From Bryobacterales bacterium (GTDB lineage Bacteria; Acidobacteriota; Terriglobia; Bryobacterales; Bryobacteraceae), in the NCBI GenBank assembly GCA_025462965.1, contig JAOAPQ010000596.1:1-44038 (forward strand): a stretch of 44,038 nucleotides of DNA. The letters are read 5' to 3'. The notes beneath the pieces were generated by a model, which worked only from the letters and a program-made list of their open reading frames with translations, had not been told where the DNA came from and made no database searches. Of this stretch, positions 1 to 8,721 are shown in pieces (position 1 is the first letter of the stretch; every line of letters begins with the position of its first letter). A program made the translations under genes and the position numbers.

Positions 1-2
1 GC

Positions 3-2567
3 GAGCGGCTCGAACAGCAGCTGCTTCTCCTTGTAGAAGCCTCCGGAACCTTGCTCTCAGCTTCGGATTCCGGCACGATCGTCGAGACGATCATCGAACT
101 GGGGCGTCGCTTCGTCGCTGCGGACGCTTATGCGCTCTGGCGCACGGGCCCCACCGCCCGAAACGAATGGTGCGTCGTCTCCGCTGCGGGACTTTCGGAC
201 ACCTATAGCCGGCACACGCTCCCAGGTTCCACCGAGGTCCCTCTACCGGAGCACGCCGTGGCCACCGAAGATGTCTACGCCGAACCGTTGCTCGCGGGCC
301 GCCACGAGGAATATTGTTCCGAAGGGATCCGTTCCATGCTCACCGTTCCGCTGCGTATGCACGGCGCGGTGAACGGCATGCTGGTTTTCTACTACCGCGA
401 CCGGCGTTCTTTTGAGCCCTCCGAAATCACCGTCGCCACAGCACTCGGCAACCTCGCCGCGGCCGCTCTCGCTAATGCGGATCTCTACGACGAGCAGCGC
501 ACGCTCCGGCAAGAAGCCGAGAAGGCTCACGAACGCAGCCTCTTTCTCGCAAAGACCGGCGCCCTTCTCGCAACCTCTCTCGATATCGACCGCACCCTCG
601 CCGCTATCGCCGATCTCGCCGTCCCCTCCATCGCGGATTGGTGCGCCGTCGACCTGCTCGAACCCGGAGAACACTTCCGCCGCGTGTCCGTAAAGCACTC
701 CGACCCGGAGAAGGTCGCCATAGCCCGCGCCTTCCATGAACGATATCCGCCCGAACCCGGGTCGAGCGTCTGGGGGGCGATGCACGGCGAGACCGTCTTT
801 GCGTCGGAGATTATCGAGGAAAAGCTGCGGGCCACTGTGCACGATGAAGAGCATCTGGCGCTTCTTCTCCAGCTTGGCCTCAAGTCTTTCGTCATCGCCC
901 CCCTAATAGTGCATGGTGAGCAGCTGGGGATGCTCACCCTCGTAGCAGCGGAATCCGGCCGCCGTTACGATTCGGGCGATATCCAGTTCGTCGAAGAGGT
1001 GGCTCAGCGCGCCGCTTTCGCCGTTCACAGCGCGCGCCTCCACCAGGCGCTCAGGGAAAGTGTGGCCCGCTTACGCGCGGCCGCTGCCGCCGCTGAGGTC
1101 GGTATTTTCGAGTGGCAGATGGATGCGGACGAGGCCCTATGGGAAAACCCGCGCATGTATGAGATCTTCGGTCGCACACTGGAAGACGGACCCCTCGGCC
1201 GCCACGAGTTCTTCAGCCTCGTGGCTCATCCGGACGACGCCGATACCATGATGCGCGGCCTGCTGGCGGCCATGGAGCCCGGCGGAGTGTTCAAGACTGG
1301 CGGCCGCATCTTTCGCAAGAACGGAGAGGTGCGGTGGGTGGAATTGTCCGGACGTTTCGAATTCACGCCCAAAGGAAAGCCCCATCGCCTCATCGGGGCT
1401 GTCTCCGATGTTACCGAGCGCAGGCGCATGGAGGACCGCCTGCGGGAAACCGCGAAACTCGAGAGCATCGGAATCCTCGCGGGAGGAATCGCTCATGATT
1501 TCAACAATCTGCTTACCGGTATTCTCGGCAACGCCAGTCTCTCCAGCGAGCTGCTGGATTCCGACCATCCCGTCCAGGATTTTCTAAACGACGTCGTGAA
1601 GGCCAGCGAGCGCGCCGCCGCGCTCACTGGTCAGATGCTCGCCTACTCCGGCCGCGGGACATTCGTGGTCAGCGAAATCGACCTGGCCGCCCTGGTCCGG
1701 GAGATCGCCCCGCTGATCCGAACGTCGGTAGCTCGAACCGTCGATCTGGATCTCCATCTCGGCTCCAAACTTTCCCCCATTTCCGCCGATGGCGCCCAGA
1801 TGCAACAGATCGTTATGAACCTGATCATCAACGGCGCGGAGGCTATGGGAGACAAACCGGGCAAAGTCACGGTTAGCACGCACGAATGTACCCTTGATGC
1901 CGATTACGTGCGAGTTTTAAGCGCCCCCATGGAAGTCACGCCGGGTCGGTATGTTTGTCTCGAAGTGGAAGACCATGGTTGTGGCATGGATCAGGCCACT
2001 ATCGCCAGGATTTTCGATCCTTTCTTCACCACCAAATTCACCGGGCGCGGGCTCGGTCTCTCCGCCGTTCTTGGAATTGTGCGGGCACACCACGGAGCGC
2101 TGAACGTATACAGCGACCCCGGCGTCGGAACCACTTTCAAAGTTTTCTTCCCTGTGCGCATCGCAACGCCGCAGCCTGTGCCGGCCGAACGGCCCCACCG
2201 GGAATCCGGCCCAACTGTGCTTGTGATCGACGATGAGGACATCGTCCTCCGCACGGCACAAATCATGCTGGATCGTGCCGGGTACCGCGTCGTCACAGCG
2301 AAAAACGGCGACGAAGCGCTCCAGATATTCCGCCGCCTGCACGATGAGATCGCCCTGGTGTTTCTGGATCTCACCATGCCGGTGATGGGCGGCGAAGAAA
2401 CGCTCTCACGCCTCAAGGAGATCCGGCCGGGCGTCCGTGTCGTCCTATCCACTGGTTTCACTGACGGGGCAACCCTCAAACGGCTGGATGATCGCCTGGT
2501 CGGGCATCTCGAGAAACCCTACAGTGCGGGCCGCCTCCGCGAACTCCTGCGCGAACTCCTGCCATAA
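3..2567 (+). CDS. hybrid sensor histidine kinase (GAF-GAF-PAS-HisKA-HATPase-REC), 5' end outside window
   Basis: A soluble-looking hybrid histidine kinase that should sense a signal through its N-terminal domains, autophosphorylate, and pass phosphate to its own receiver. The frame is open to base 3, and the residues before the first start-like TTG (base 51) fit a GAF domain, so the gene begins upstream of the window. Counting from that TTG: GAF about 1-140, GAF about 165-330, PAS/PAC about 340-455, HisKA with the H-box HDFNN (His482), HATPase with an N-box (QQIVMNLIINGAEAM), G1 (DHGCGMD) and G2 (GRGLGLSAV), then a receiver domain from about 720 with acceptor Asp773 in LDLTMP and the conserved Lys in LEKPYS. 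No membrane segment is visible in this part. The aldehyde dehydrogenase gene starts 9 bases after the stop, so co-transcription is likely. The signal sensed cannot be told from the sequence. Confidence 0.95.
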   Translation, partial: ERLEQQLLLLVEASGTLLSASDSGTIVETIIELGRRFVAADAYALWRTGPTARNEWCVVSAAGLSDTYSRHTLPGSTEVPLPEHAVATEDVYAEPLLAGRHEEYCSEGIRSMLTVPLRMHGAVNGMLVFYYRDRRSFEPSEITVATALGNLAAAALANADLYDEQRTLRQEAEKAHERSLFLAKTGALLATSLDIDRTLAAIADLAVPSIADWCAVDLLEPGEHFRRVSVKHSDPEKVAIARAFHERYPPEPGSSVWGAMHGETVFASEIIEEKLRATVHDEEHLALLLQLGLKSFVIAPLIVHGEQLGMLTLVAAESGRRYDSGDIQFVEEVAQRAAFAVHSARLHQALRESVARLRAAAAAAEVGIFEWQMDADEALWENPRMYEIFGRTLEDGPLGRHEFFSLVAHPDDADTMMRGLLAAMEPGGVFKTGGRIFRKNGEVRWVELSGRFEFTPKGKPHRLIGAVSDVTERRRMEDRLRETAKLESIGILAGGIAHDFNNLLTGILGNASLSSELLDSDHPVQDFLNDVVKASERAAALTGQMLAYSGRGTFVVSEIDLAALVREIAPLIRTSVARTVDLDLHLGSKLSPISADGAQMQQIVMNLIINGAEAMGDKPGKVTVSTHECTLDADYVRVLSAPMEVTPGRYVCLEVEDHGCGMDQATIARIFDPFFTTKFTGRGLGLSAVLGIVRAHHGALNVYSDPGVGTTFKVFFPVRIATPQPVPAERPHRESGPTVLVIDDEDIVLRTAQIMLDRAGYRVVTAKNGDEALQIFRRLHDEIALVFLDLTMPVMGGEETLSRLKEIRPGVRVVLSTGFTDGATLKRLDDRLVGHLEKPYSAGRLRELLRELLP

Positions 2568-2576
2568 CTTTCCATC

Positions 2577-3995
2577 ATGACCTACTTGCTTCCCATCGGC
2601 GGCGAATGGCTTCAAACGGAAACGACGGACACCATTCGCCTCCCATACGACGATTCGCCAATTGCCGAGGTCCCGCAAGGCAACCCCGCCCTGGTCGACC
2701 GGGCCGTCTCCGCGGCTCGGGCCGCCGCCGCTATCCTCGAAAACTGGACGAACTACCAGCGTGCCGAACTCCTCGACCGTATCGCCGCACTCCTGAGAAG
2801 GGATCGCACCGGGTTCGCCAATGCCGTAAGTTCAGAAACCGGCAAACCCATCACCGAAGCGCGTGCCGAAGTGGACCGCGGCCTGCAAACGTTGCTGGCC
2901 TCCTCTATAGCCGCTCGCGAACTGCATGGCGAAGTCGTGCCGATCGATGCGGCGCCCACCGGCGCTGGCCGTCTCGCGATGACCATTCGCCAGCCGCTCG
3001 GCGTGATCGGCATCATCACGCCCTTCAACTTTCCGCTCAATCTGACGCTGCACAAACTCGGCCCCGCGCTTGCCGGCGGCAACGCTGTCGTCCACAAACC
3101 ATCGGAGCAGACGCCGCTCAGCGCGCTTATGCTCGCCCGTATCGTTCAGGAAGCGGGGGCTCCCGCCGGAGCCTACAACGTTGTCACCGGCCCGGGCGAA
3201 ACGGTTGGCTCCGCACTCGTCGAGTCGCCTGGAGTCGACATGATCACCTTCACGGGCAGCGTTCCGGTCGGCCGCGCCATTCGCGCCCGCGCCGGATTGA
3301 AGAAGGTGACACTGGAGCTCGGTGGAAACGGGGCCGTCATTATCGAGCCCGACGCCGATCTGGATGCGGCCGTCCCGCGCGTGGTTCAGGGCGGCTACGG
3401 GTATAGCGGCCAGAGCTGCATTTCGGTGCAGCGTGTCTACGTTCATGAAAGCATCGCCGCAAATTTCCGCGATCGCCTCGTCGCCGCCGTTGAAAAGCTC
3501 AACGTCGGGCACCCTGCTGAGGAGACCAGCCAGATCGCTTCGCTCATCACCGTCCAAGCCGCCGAGCGCGTCGAGCAGTGGACCCGGCAGGCCGCGCAAG
3601 CGGGAGCGAAGATCTTGACGGGCGGAGACCGCACCCGAGCCACGATCCGTCCGGGCATCCTCACCGAAGTCCCGGAGGACTCGCGATTCATGCGCGAGGA
3701 GCTTTTCGGCCCGCTCGTCGCTGTGAACGCCTATCGCGATCTCGATCGCGCCATCGAACTGGTCAACGGCACTTCCTACGGACTTCAGGCGGGCATCTAC
3801 ACGCAGCACTTGCAGCGGGCATTCCAGGCCGCGCAAAAGATCCGGGCGGGCGGCGTCCTGATCAACGACGTACCCACCTTCCGCGCCGACCTCATGCCCT
3901 ACGGCGGCACCAAGGAAAGCGGCCTGGGCCGCGAAGGCCCGCGCTATGCCGTCCAGGAAATGACGGAGCCGAAACTAATCTGCTGGCACGCATAG
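2577..3995 (+). CDS. NAD(P)-dependent aldehyde dehydrogenase, lactaldehyde/glyceraldehyde-type
   Basis: A 472-residue cytoplasmic member of the aldehyde dehydrogenase superfamily, which oxidises an aldehyde to the acid using NAD(P)+. The full catalytic set is visible: Asn151 in TPFNFPLN, the general base Glu247 in LELGGNG, and the nucleophile Cys281 in GQSCISVQ. The C-terminal motif MPYGGTKESGLGREGP is also typical. The GYSGQSCISVQRVYVH context and overall length resemble the lactaldehyde / non-phosphorylating glyceraldehyde-3-phosphate dehydrogenase branch, but the substrate is inferred only. The ATG lies 9 bases after the histidine kinase stop, so the two probably form one transcript. A small GC-rich hairpin follows the stop. 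Confidence 0.95.
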   Translation: MTYLLPIGGEWLQTETTDTIRLPYDDSPIAEVPQGNPALVDRAVSAARAAAAILENWTNYQRAELLDRIAALLRRDRTGFANAVSSETGKPITEARAEVDRGLQTLLASSIAARELHGEVVPIDAAPTGAGRLAMTIRQPLGVIGIITPFNFPLNLTLHKLGPALAGGNAVVHKPSEQTPLSALMLARIVQEAGAPAGAYNVVTGPGETVGSALVESPGVDMITFTGSVPVGRAIRARAGLKKVTLELGGNGAVIIEPDADLDAAVPRVVQGGYGYSGQSCISVQRVYVHESIAANFRDRLVAAVEKLNVGHPAEETSQIASLITVQAAERVEQWTRQAAQAGAKILTGGDRTRATIRPGILTEVPEDSRFMREELFGPLVAVNAYRDLDRAIELVNGTSYGLQAGIYTQHLQRAFQAAQKIRAGGVLINDVPTFRADLMPYGGTKESGLGREGPRYAVQEMTEPKLICWHA

Positions 3996-4049
3996 CCGCA
4001 GACGTGTCTACCTTATCCGAAGGACAAACAAGGGACACGCAATGGGACA

Positions 4050-4065
4050 CGCGGCGACAGCCGCG
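4050..4065 (+). terminator. small GC hairpin downstream of the aldehyde dehydrogenase gene
   Basis: CGCGGC-gaca-GCCGCG forms a perfect 6-bp stem with a 4-base loop about 55 bases after the aldehyde dehydrogenase stop. Only a weak pyrimidine run (tcctt) follows, so it is at best a weak terminator and could instead be a copy of a dispersed palindrome. The rest of 3996-4255 holds no convincing gene: the 76-codon frame there matches nothing I recognise. Confidence 0.3.
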
Positions 4066-4255
4066 TCCTTCGATGCTGATACCCAATGTCCCGACTTACT
4101 GATATCCAACTGGGCTTCCTCACAGGCGCTCGACCCGCGGGTAACTGAAAGCGTCACCGGAGGAACTACTGGATTCACGACATCGGGGAGCGGAACCCTG
4201 ACTGCGGCGGGGGTCTCGCCCGAGCTCAACGTAGTTTATTTTCTTGAAACGTGCA

Positions 4256-5185
4256 CTAATCCTTCACCGTAAGAATGCGGTTTTCGAACTTCGGATTGAT
4301 ATAAACATCCTTCCGGATACCCTCCAGATACTCCTGCCGCCACGCCGCCGGACTCCGCTTCTCCAGCGCGGCGAACTGTCTGGTGAAGTGATACACCGTC
4401 TGAAACCCCACTTGCCGCGCAATATCCTTGAGCGCATAGTCGGAGAAACAGATCAGCGCCTTGGCCTGCTCGATCCGGTACCCCTGCAGAAACGCCAGCG
4501 GACGCATCCGCAGCACATTCTGAAAATGCAGCCGCAGCGTGCGATCCGTGCAGCCGCACGCCCGGGCGATCTCCTGGATCGTCAGGGGCCGGCGATACTC
4601 CGCCTTGATGCAGGCAAACGCACGCTGCAAGACCGCATCGCGCATCGCAACCTCGGTAGCCGCCGCGGAATTGCCCGCGAACGTGCCGTCGTGGATCTGG
4701 CGCAGGTAGAGATAAAGCACCTCTGTCATCAGGACGCTGCACAGTTCGCGATACAACGGGGATTTCAGTTCGCCTTCGGTCCGGATCCGTTCGAGCAGTG
4801 CGACTGCGTTCGGCCCGCTCCACTGCATTACCTTCGGAGCCCGGCTCAGATTTCGAGCCAGAGGGCCTGCCGCCACCCGGAACTTCACATCGAGGGTACG
4901 CATCTGCGTCTCGGCCCGCAGTCCATGCGTTGCATCAGCCAGAATCAGGAACAACTCGCCGCCCTGAACATCGAACTTCTTCCCGGACAGGCTGAACACG
5001 CCCTTACCATCAAGGAAGAAGATCATCTGCAGATAGTCGTGACGGTGAAGTCGCAGGCTCCACCCCGCATCGTAGTCGTACCGGGCGATCCAGAGCACGT
5101 CCACCGGCAGGTAAGGCATGGGCACATTGTACGATTTCCGATTTCCGTTCCGGACAAAAGAGTTACCGATTCTGGCCCTCGACAC
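4256..5185 (-). CDS. AraC-family transcriptional regulator with cupin sensor domain
   Basis: A 309-residue regulator with a cupin-like ligand-sensing N-terminus (about 25-110; LHRHDYLQMIFFLDGKGVF is the typical His-rich start of this fold) and a C-terminal AraC-type double helix-turn-helix (about 205-300; TIQEIARACGCTDRTLRLHF and ALKDIARQVGFQTVYHFTRQF). It is divergent from a TonB-dependent receptor and alginate-lyase-like gene at 5242-9879, so it probably controls that locus in response to a sugar or oligosaccharide. The listed start gives a 22-residue basic leader; an in-frame ATG at 5119 (MPYLPVDVLW) fits the cupin domain start better and may be the true one. Confidence 0.9.
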   Translation of the reverse strand: MSRARIGNSFVRNGNRKSYNVPMPYLPVDVLWIARYDYDAGWSLRLHRHDYLQMIFFLDGKGVFSLSGKKFDVQGGELFLILADATHGLRAETQMRTLDVKFRVAAGPLARNLSRAPKVMQWSGPNAVALLERIRTEGELKSPLYRELCSVLMTEVLYLYLRQIHDGTFAGNSAAATEVAMRDAVLQRAFACIKAEYRRPLTIQEIARACGCTDRTLRLHFQNVLRMRPLAFLQGYRIEQAKALICFSDYALKDIARQVGFQTVYHFTRQFAALEKRSPAAWRQEYLEGIRKDVYINPKFENRILTVKD

Positions 5186-5227
5186 CGGCGCTTCTGAGAC
5201 ATAGTCTGGTCAAGAAGCATTTTGCTC

Positions 5228-5233
5228 AGGAGG
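5228..5233 (+). promoter_or_regulatory. ribosome binding site for the TonB receptor gene
   Basis: AGGAGG lies 8 bases before the ATG at 5242 and fixes that start. An imperfect palindrome AGACatAGTCT sits just upstream near 5199-5209 in the space shared with the divergent AraC-type gene. It could be a regulator site, but nothing else supports that. Confidence 0.6.
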
Positions 5234-5241
5234 TCCGGACG

Positions 5242-8200
5242 ATGCGCGCCCTGTTTGCCGTTTCCGTTTTGCTCCCCATTCTGGTGGGTACTTTACCGCC
5301 GTTGATCGCCCAGGATTCCCGTGGCGTGATCGGAGGCCGTATCCTCGATACACAGGACGCCGTTGTCGTCGGCGCCCGGGTCACGGCTACCAATCGCGAG
5401 TCCGGTGTAGCCACGTCGGCCGGCACGAATAACGCCGGAGCCTTTCGGTTGCCCTTTCTGCTTCCCGGCACCTACCGTCTCACGGCCGAAATGGCAGGCT
5501 TCCGGACCTACTCACAAAGCGACCTGGAACTGCGCGTGGCAGACTCACTCGATCTCACCCTGCGCCTCGAAGTCGGCAGTGTTTCCGAAACCGTGGATGT
5601 GAAGGGCGGCGCACCCCTGCTCGACACTGCGGGCAGTTCCGTGGGCGACGTGATCGACGTCCGGCGGCTCTCCGAATTGCCGCAGCGCGGCGGCAACCCT
5701 CTGGAACTCGAACGCCTGAGCCCCGGCGTCGCCAACACGACCACGCTGCGCATCATGAAACTCTCCTCGCCCGATGCCACGTCCGCCAACACCGTAAACG
5801 GCAGCGGCAACGATCAGACGCAGTACAACATTGATGGCGTCAGCGACACCACGAATGACCGCGGCAAGGGCTATGCGCGCGTCGCGTTCATCCCGCCTTC
5901 GGCTTCCATTCAGGATTTCAAGCTGCAGGCCAACCCGTACGACGCCAGCGCCGGCCACGTCCTCGGCCCCGTGATTAACGTAGGCACGAAGAGCGGAGGC
6001 AACGCCGTTCATGGGGAGGTCTACTACTGGGGCCGCAACAGTGCCTTCGATTCCTCCAACTTCTTCGACAACAAAGCCGGGTTAAAGAAGTCCGTCTATC
6101 CGGACCATCGCTATGGCGCGGCCTTGGGCGGCCCGGTCTTCATCCCTCACTTCTATGAAGGGCGCAACAAGACCTTCTGGTTCTACTCGTGGGAGGAGAA
6201 CCGGTTTGGGCAACCTTCCATCTCGAATCAGACCAGCACCGTCCCGACCGCCGCGGAGCGCGCCGGGGACTTCTCAGCATTGCTCGCGCTGGGAAGCACC
6301 TATCAGATCTACAATCCGTTTTCGACCCAGGCCATTGCGGGCGGCCGCTACCAGCGGACCGCGTTCCCCGGCAACATTTTGCCGAAGAGTCTCCTGAATC
6401 CTGTGGGACTGAACCTGGCGGCGTTCTATCCGCTCCCCAGCCAGACCGGCACCTCCAACGGGCAAAACAACTACTACTTCCCGGACGTCCGCATCCAGCG
6501 CTACGACTCCCATCTGGCGCGGTTCGACCATGTCTTCAACGCGAACCATCGCGTCTTCGCCCGCATCAATCACTTCGGCTACACCATTCCGAAAGACCTG
6601 CTGGGCGTTCCCGCCACCAAAGAGATCTTCCACCAGTTCAACCAGGGCCTGGCTCTCGATTATGTCGGTGTTCTCAGTCCGACGCTGGTCCTGAACGTGC
6701 GCTACGGAGTGACGGCGGCGATCTTCCCGGAAGTGCGGGTGACCCAGGGCACGGACCTGGGCGCACTGGGCTTTTCGAGTGCTCTCACAAAGCTGGTCAA
6801 TCCGGCCGCCGTCACCGTCCCGCGCGTTGGGGTGGCGGGCTTCGCAACACTCTCGAACTGGTCCGATGGCGACGGTTTCGCCTCCGCCATCACGCACAAT
6901 CTGATAGCTGATCTCACCAAACAGAAGGGCCCTCACACCGTCCATTTCGGCGCCGATTTTCGTCTGTTCCGCACCTTCGGGAACCGCTATCCGGGCTCTG
7001 CGTCGCCCGATCTGAGCTTCGCCAACACTTACACCAAAGGTCCGCTCGATAACTCGGCTGCGGCCCCGCTGGGACAAGAGTTAGCCGCGCTCTTATTGGG
7101 GATTCCCGGCGGCAGTCTGACTTCGGGCTCCATTCAGAACTACGCAACTCAGAACAAATACATGGGCGCTTACGTTCAGGATGACTTCAAGCTGACCCGG
7201 AAGGTCACCATCAACGTGGGCTTGCGCTATGAACGGGAACTGCCCGTCACCGAGCGCTACAACCGGCTGCTCGGCACTTTCGACACCTCCGTCAACAGCC
7301 CGGTGGCGGCGCAGGCCGCGATCAACTATGCGAAGAGCCCGATTCCGGAACTGCCGGTGGCGGCCTTCGCCGCGAAGGGCGGTTTGACCTTTGTGACCCC
7401 GAACGCTCGCAGTCCTTATGGCGCAAGCAACAACTGGCTACCACGTGTGGGCCTCGCGTATCAGATCAACGACAAGACCGTATTCCGCTCGGGCTACGGC
7501 ATTTACTTCGGAACCATCGGTGTCGATACGTTTCAGCCAGTCCAGACGGGTTTCTCCCAGAGCACACCCATTCAGGCCTCGCTCGATAATGGCGTGACAT
7601 ATACGTCCACCCTCGCGAACCCTCTGCCCAATGGACTGATTCCGGCCGCGGGCTCGGCCGGGGGACTCGCCACCAACCTGGGGCAGGCGATCCAGTTCTT
7701 CGATCCCAACATGAAGGCTCCCTACTCGCAGCGCTGGTCGGGCGGGATTCAACGGTCGCTTCCGGGCCAGTTCGTCCTTGACGTCAGTTACGTGGGTAAC
7801 CGTACCACCCACCTGGCCGTGACCAAACAGATCAATTTCACACCTGCCAAATACCTGAGCACCTCGCCGGTTCGTGATGCCACCACCATCAACTTCCTGA
7901 CCGCCCAGTTCCCCAATCCGTTCTCCGGTCTGAACTCGGTTTACACGTTGCAGATTTCCCGCGCGGGATTGCTCACCCCGTATCCGCAGTTCGGAGCAAT
8001 CTCCGTGCTTGAGCCGCAGGGTTATTCGTGGTACCACTCGCTGCAGGTTCGTCTGGAACGTCGCTTCAGCCAGGGCCTCACTCTGCAGGCGGGCTACACT
8101 TATTCGAAGTTCATGCAGGCCACGGAATTCCAGAATGCCAGCGATCCGGTGCCTTACCGCACCGTCTCAGATCTGGACCGTCCCCGCATCCTGACGCTTA

Positions 8201-8712
8201 GCGGCGTCTGGGAATTGCCCTACGGGGCAGGGAAACGATTCGGAGCCCATGCGCCCGCGCCGGTGAAGATCGCGCTGGGCGGTTGGCAGCTGAACGGCAC
8301 CGTCGTGCGCCAGGCCGGCGCTCCGCTGGGTTTTGGCAACGCTCTGTTCACAGGCGATATCAAAAACATTCCGCTTCCCCCCGATCAGCAGAGCCCGGAT
8401 CGCTGGTTCAACACCGACGCGGGCTTTGTGAAGACCACTGCGGCGCAGCTGGCCAACAACATTCAAACGTTCCCGATCCGTTTCAGCGGAGTGCGCGCCG
8501 ATGGCCAGGCGACGTGGAGCTTCTCGCTCTTCCGGAACTACCCGATTCACGAACGAGTCACCGCGCAGTTCCGCGCTGAAGTCTACAATGTGATGAACCA
8601 CCCCAGCTTCGATGTGCCGAATACGACTCCCACCAGTTCATCTTTCGGAATCCCGACCGCGGTGGTTTCGGAGCCCAGAAACTGGCAACTGGCGCTCAAG
8701 CTGAAATTCTAA
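5242..8712 (+). CDS. TonB-dependent receptor, Oar-like, with carboxypeptidase-regulatory-like N-domain
   Basis: A 1156-residue outer-membrane receptor of the large Oar-like type that is expanded in Acidobacteriota. It has a signal peptide (about 1-24, ending PLIAQ), a carboxypeptidase regulatory-like beta-sandwich (about 28-110; GGRILDTQDAVVVGARV, then GAFRLPFLLPGTYRLTAEMAGF), a plug region (about 120-260) and a long beta-barrel ending in alternating residues with a C-terminal Phe (LALKLKF), the usual signal for barrel insertion. Such receptors are assumed to import large substrates with TonB energy; polysaccharide fragments fit the context, since an alginate-lyase-like gene starts 9 bases downstream and an AraC-type regulator is divergent upstream. 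A strong AGGAGG decides the start. Confidence 0.95.
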   Translation: MRALFAVSVLLPILVGTLPPLIAQDSRGVIGGRILDTQDAVVVGARVTATNRESGVATSAGTNNAGAFRLPFLLPGTYRLTAEMAGFRTYSQSDLELRVADSLDLTLRLEVGSVSETVDVKGGAPLLDTAGSSVGDVIDVRRLSELPQRGGNPLELERLSPGVANTTTLRIMKLSSPDATSANTVNGSGNDQTQYNIDGVSDTTNDRGKGYARVAFIPPSASIQDFKLQANPYDASAGHVLGPVINVGTKSGGNAVHGEVYYWGRNSAFDSSNFFDNKAGLKKSVYPDHRYGAALGGPVFIPHFYEGRNKTFWFYSWEENRFGQPSISNQTSTVPTAAERAGDFSALLALGSTYQIYNPFSTQAIAGGRYQRTAFPGNILPKSLLNPVGLNLAAFYPLPSQTGTSNGQNNYYFPDVRIQRYDSHLARFDHVFNANHRVFARINHFGYTIPKDLLGVPATKEIFHQFNQGLALDYVGVLSPTLVLNVRYGVTAAIFPEVRVTQGTDLGALGFSSALTKLVNPAAVTVPRVGVAGFATLSNWSDGDGFASAITHNLIADLTKQKGPHTVHFGADFRLFRTFGNRYPGSASPDLSFANTYTKGPLDNSAAAPLGQELAALLLGIPGGSLTSGSIQNYATQNKYMGAYVQDDFKLTRKVTINVGLRYERELPVTERYNRLLGTFDTSVNSPVAAQAAINYAKSPIPELPVAAFAAKGGLTFVTPNARSPYGASNNWLPRVGLAYQINDKTVFRSGYGIYFGTIGVDTFQPVQTGFSQSTPIQASLDNGVTYTSTLANPLPNGLIPAAGSAGGLATNLGQAIQFFDPNMKAPYSQRWSGGIQRSLPGQFVLDVSYVGNRTTHLAVTKQINFTPAKYLSTSPVRDATTINFLTAQFPNPFSGLNSVYTLQISRAGLLTPYPQFGAISVLEPQGYSWYHSLQVRLERRFSQGLTLQAGYTYSKFMQATEFQNASDPVPYRTVSDLDRPRILTLSGVWELPYGAGKRFGAHAPAPVKIALGGWQLNGTVVRQAGAPLGFGNALFTGDIKNIPLPPDQQSPDRWFNTDAGFVKTTAAQLANNIQTFPIRFSGVRADGQATWSFSLFRNYPIHERVTAQFRAEVYNVMNHPSFDVPNTTPTSSSFGIPTAVVSEPRNWQLALKLKF

Positions 8713-8721
8713 GAGGTTTTG

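Noticed and set aside
2832-3836. A 334-codon antisense frame over the aldehyde dehydrogenase gene
   Set aside because: It lies wholly opposite a gene with a full catalytic set and has no motif or start signal of its own.
4042-4272. A 76-codon frame after the aldehyde dehydrogenase gene
   Set aside because: It has no ribosome site, contains the hairpin at 4050-4065, overlaps the end of the AraC-type gene and resembles nothing known.
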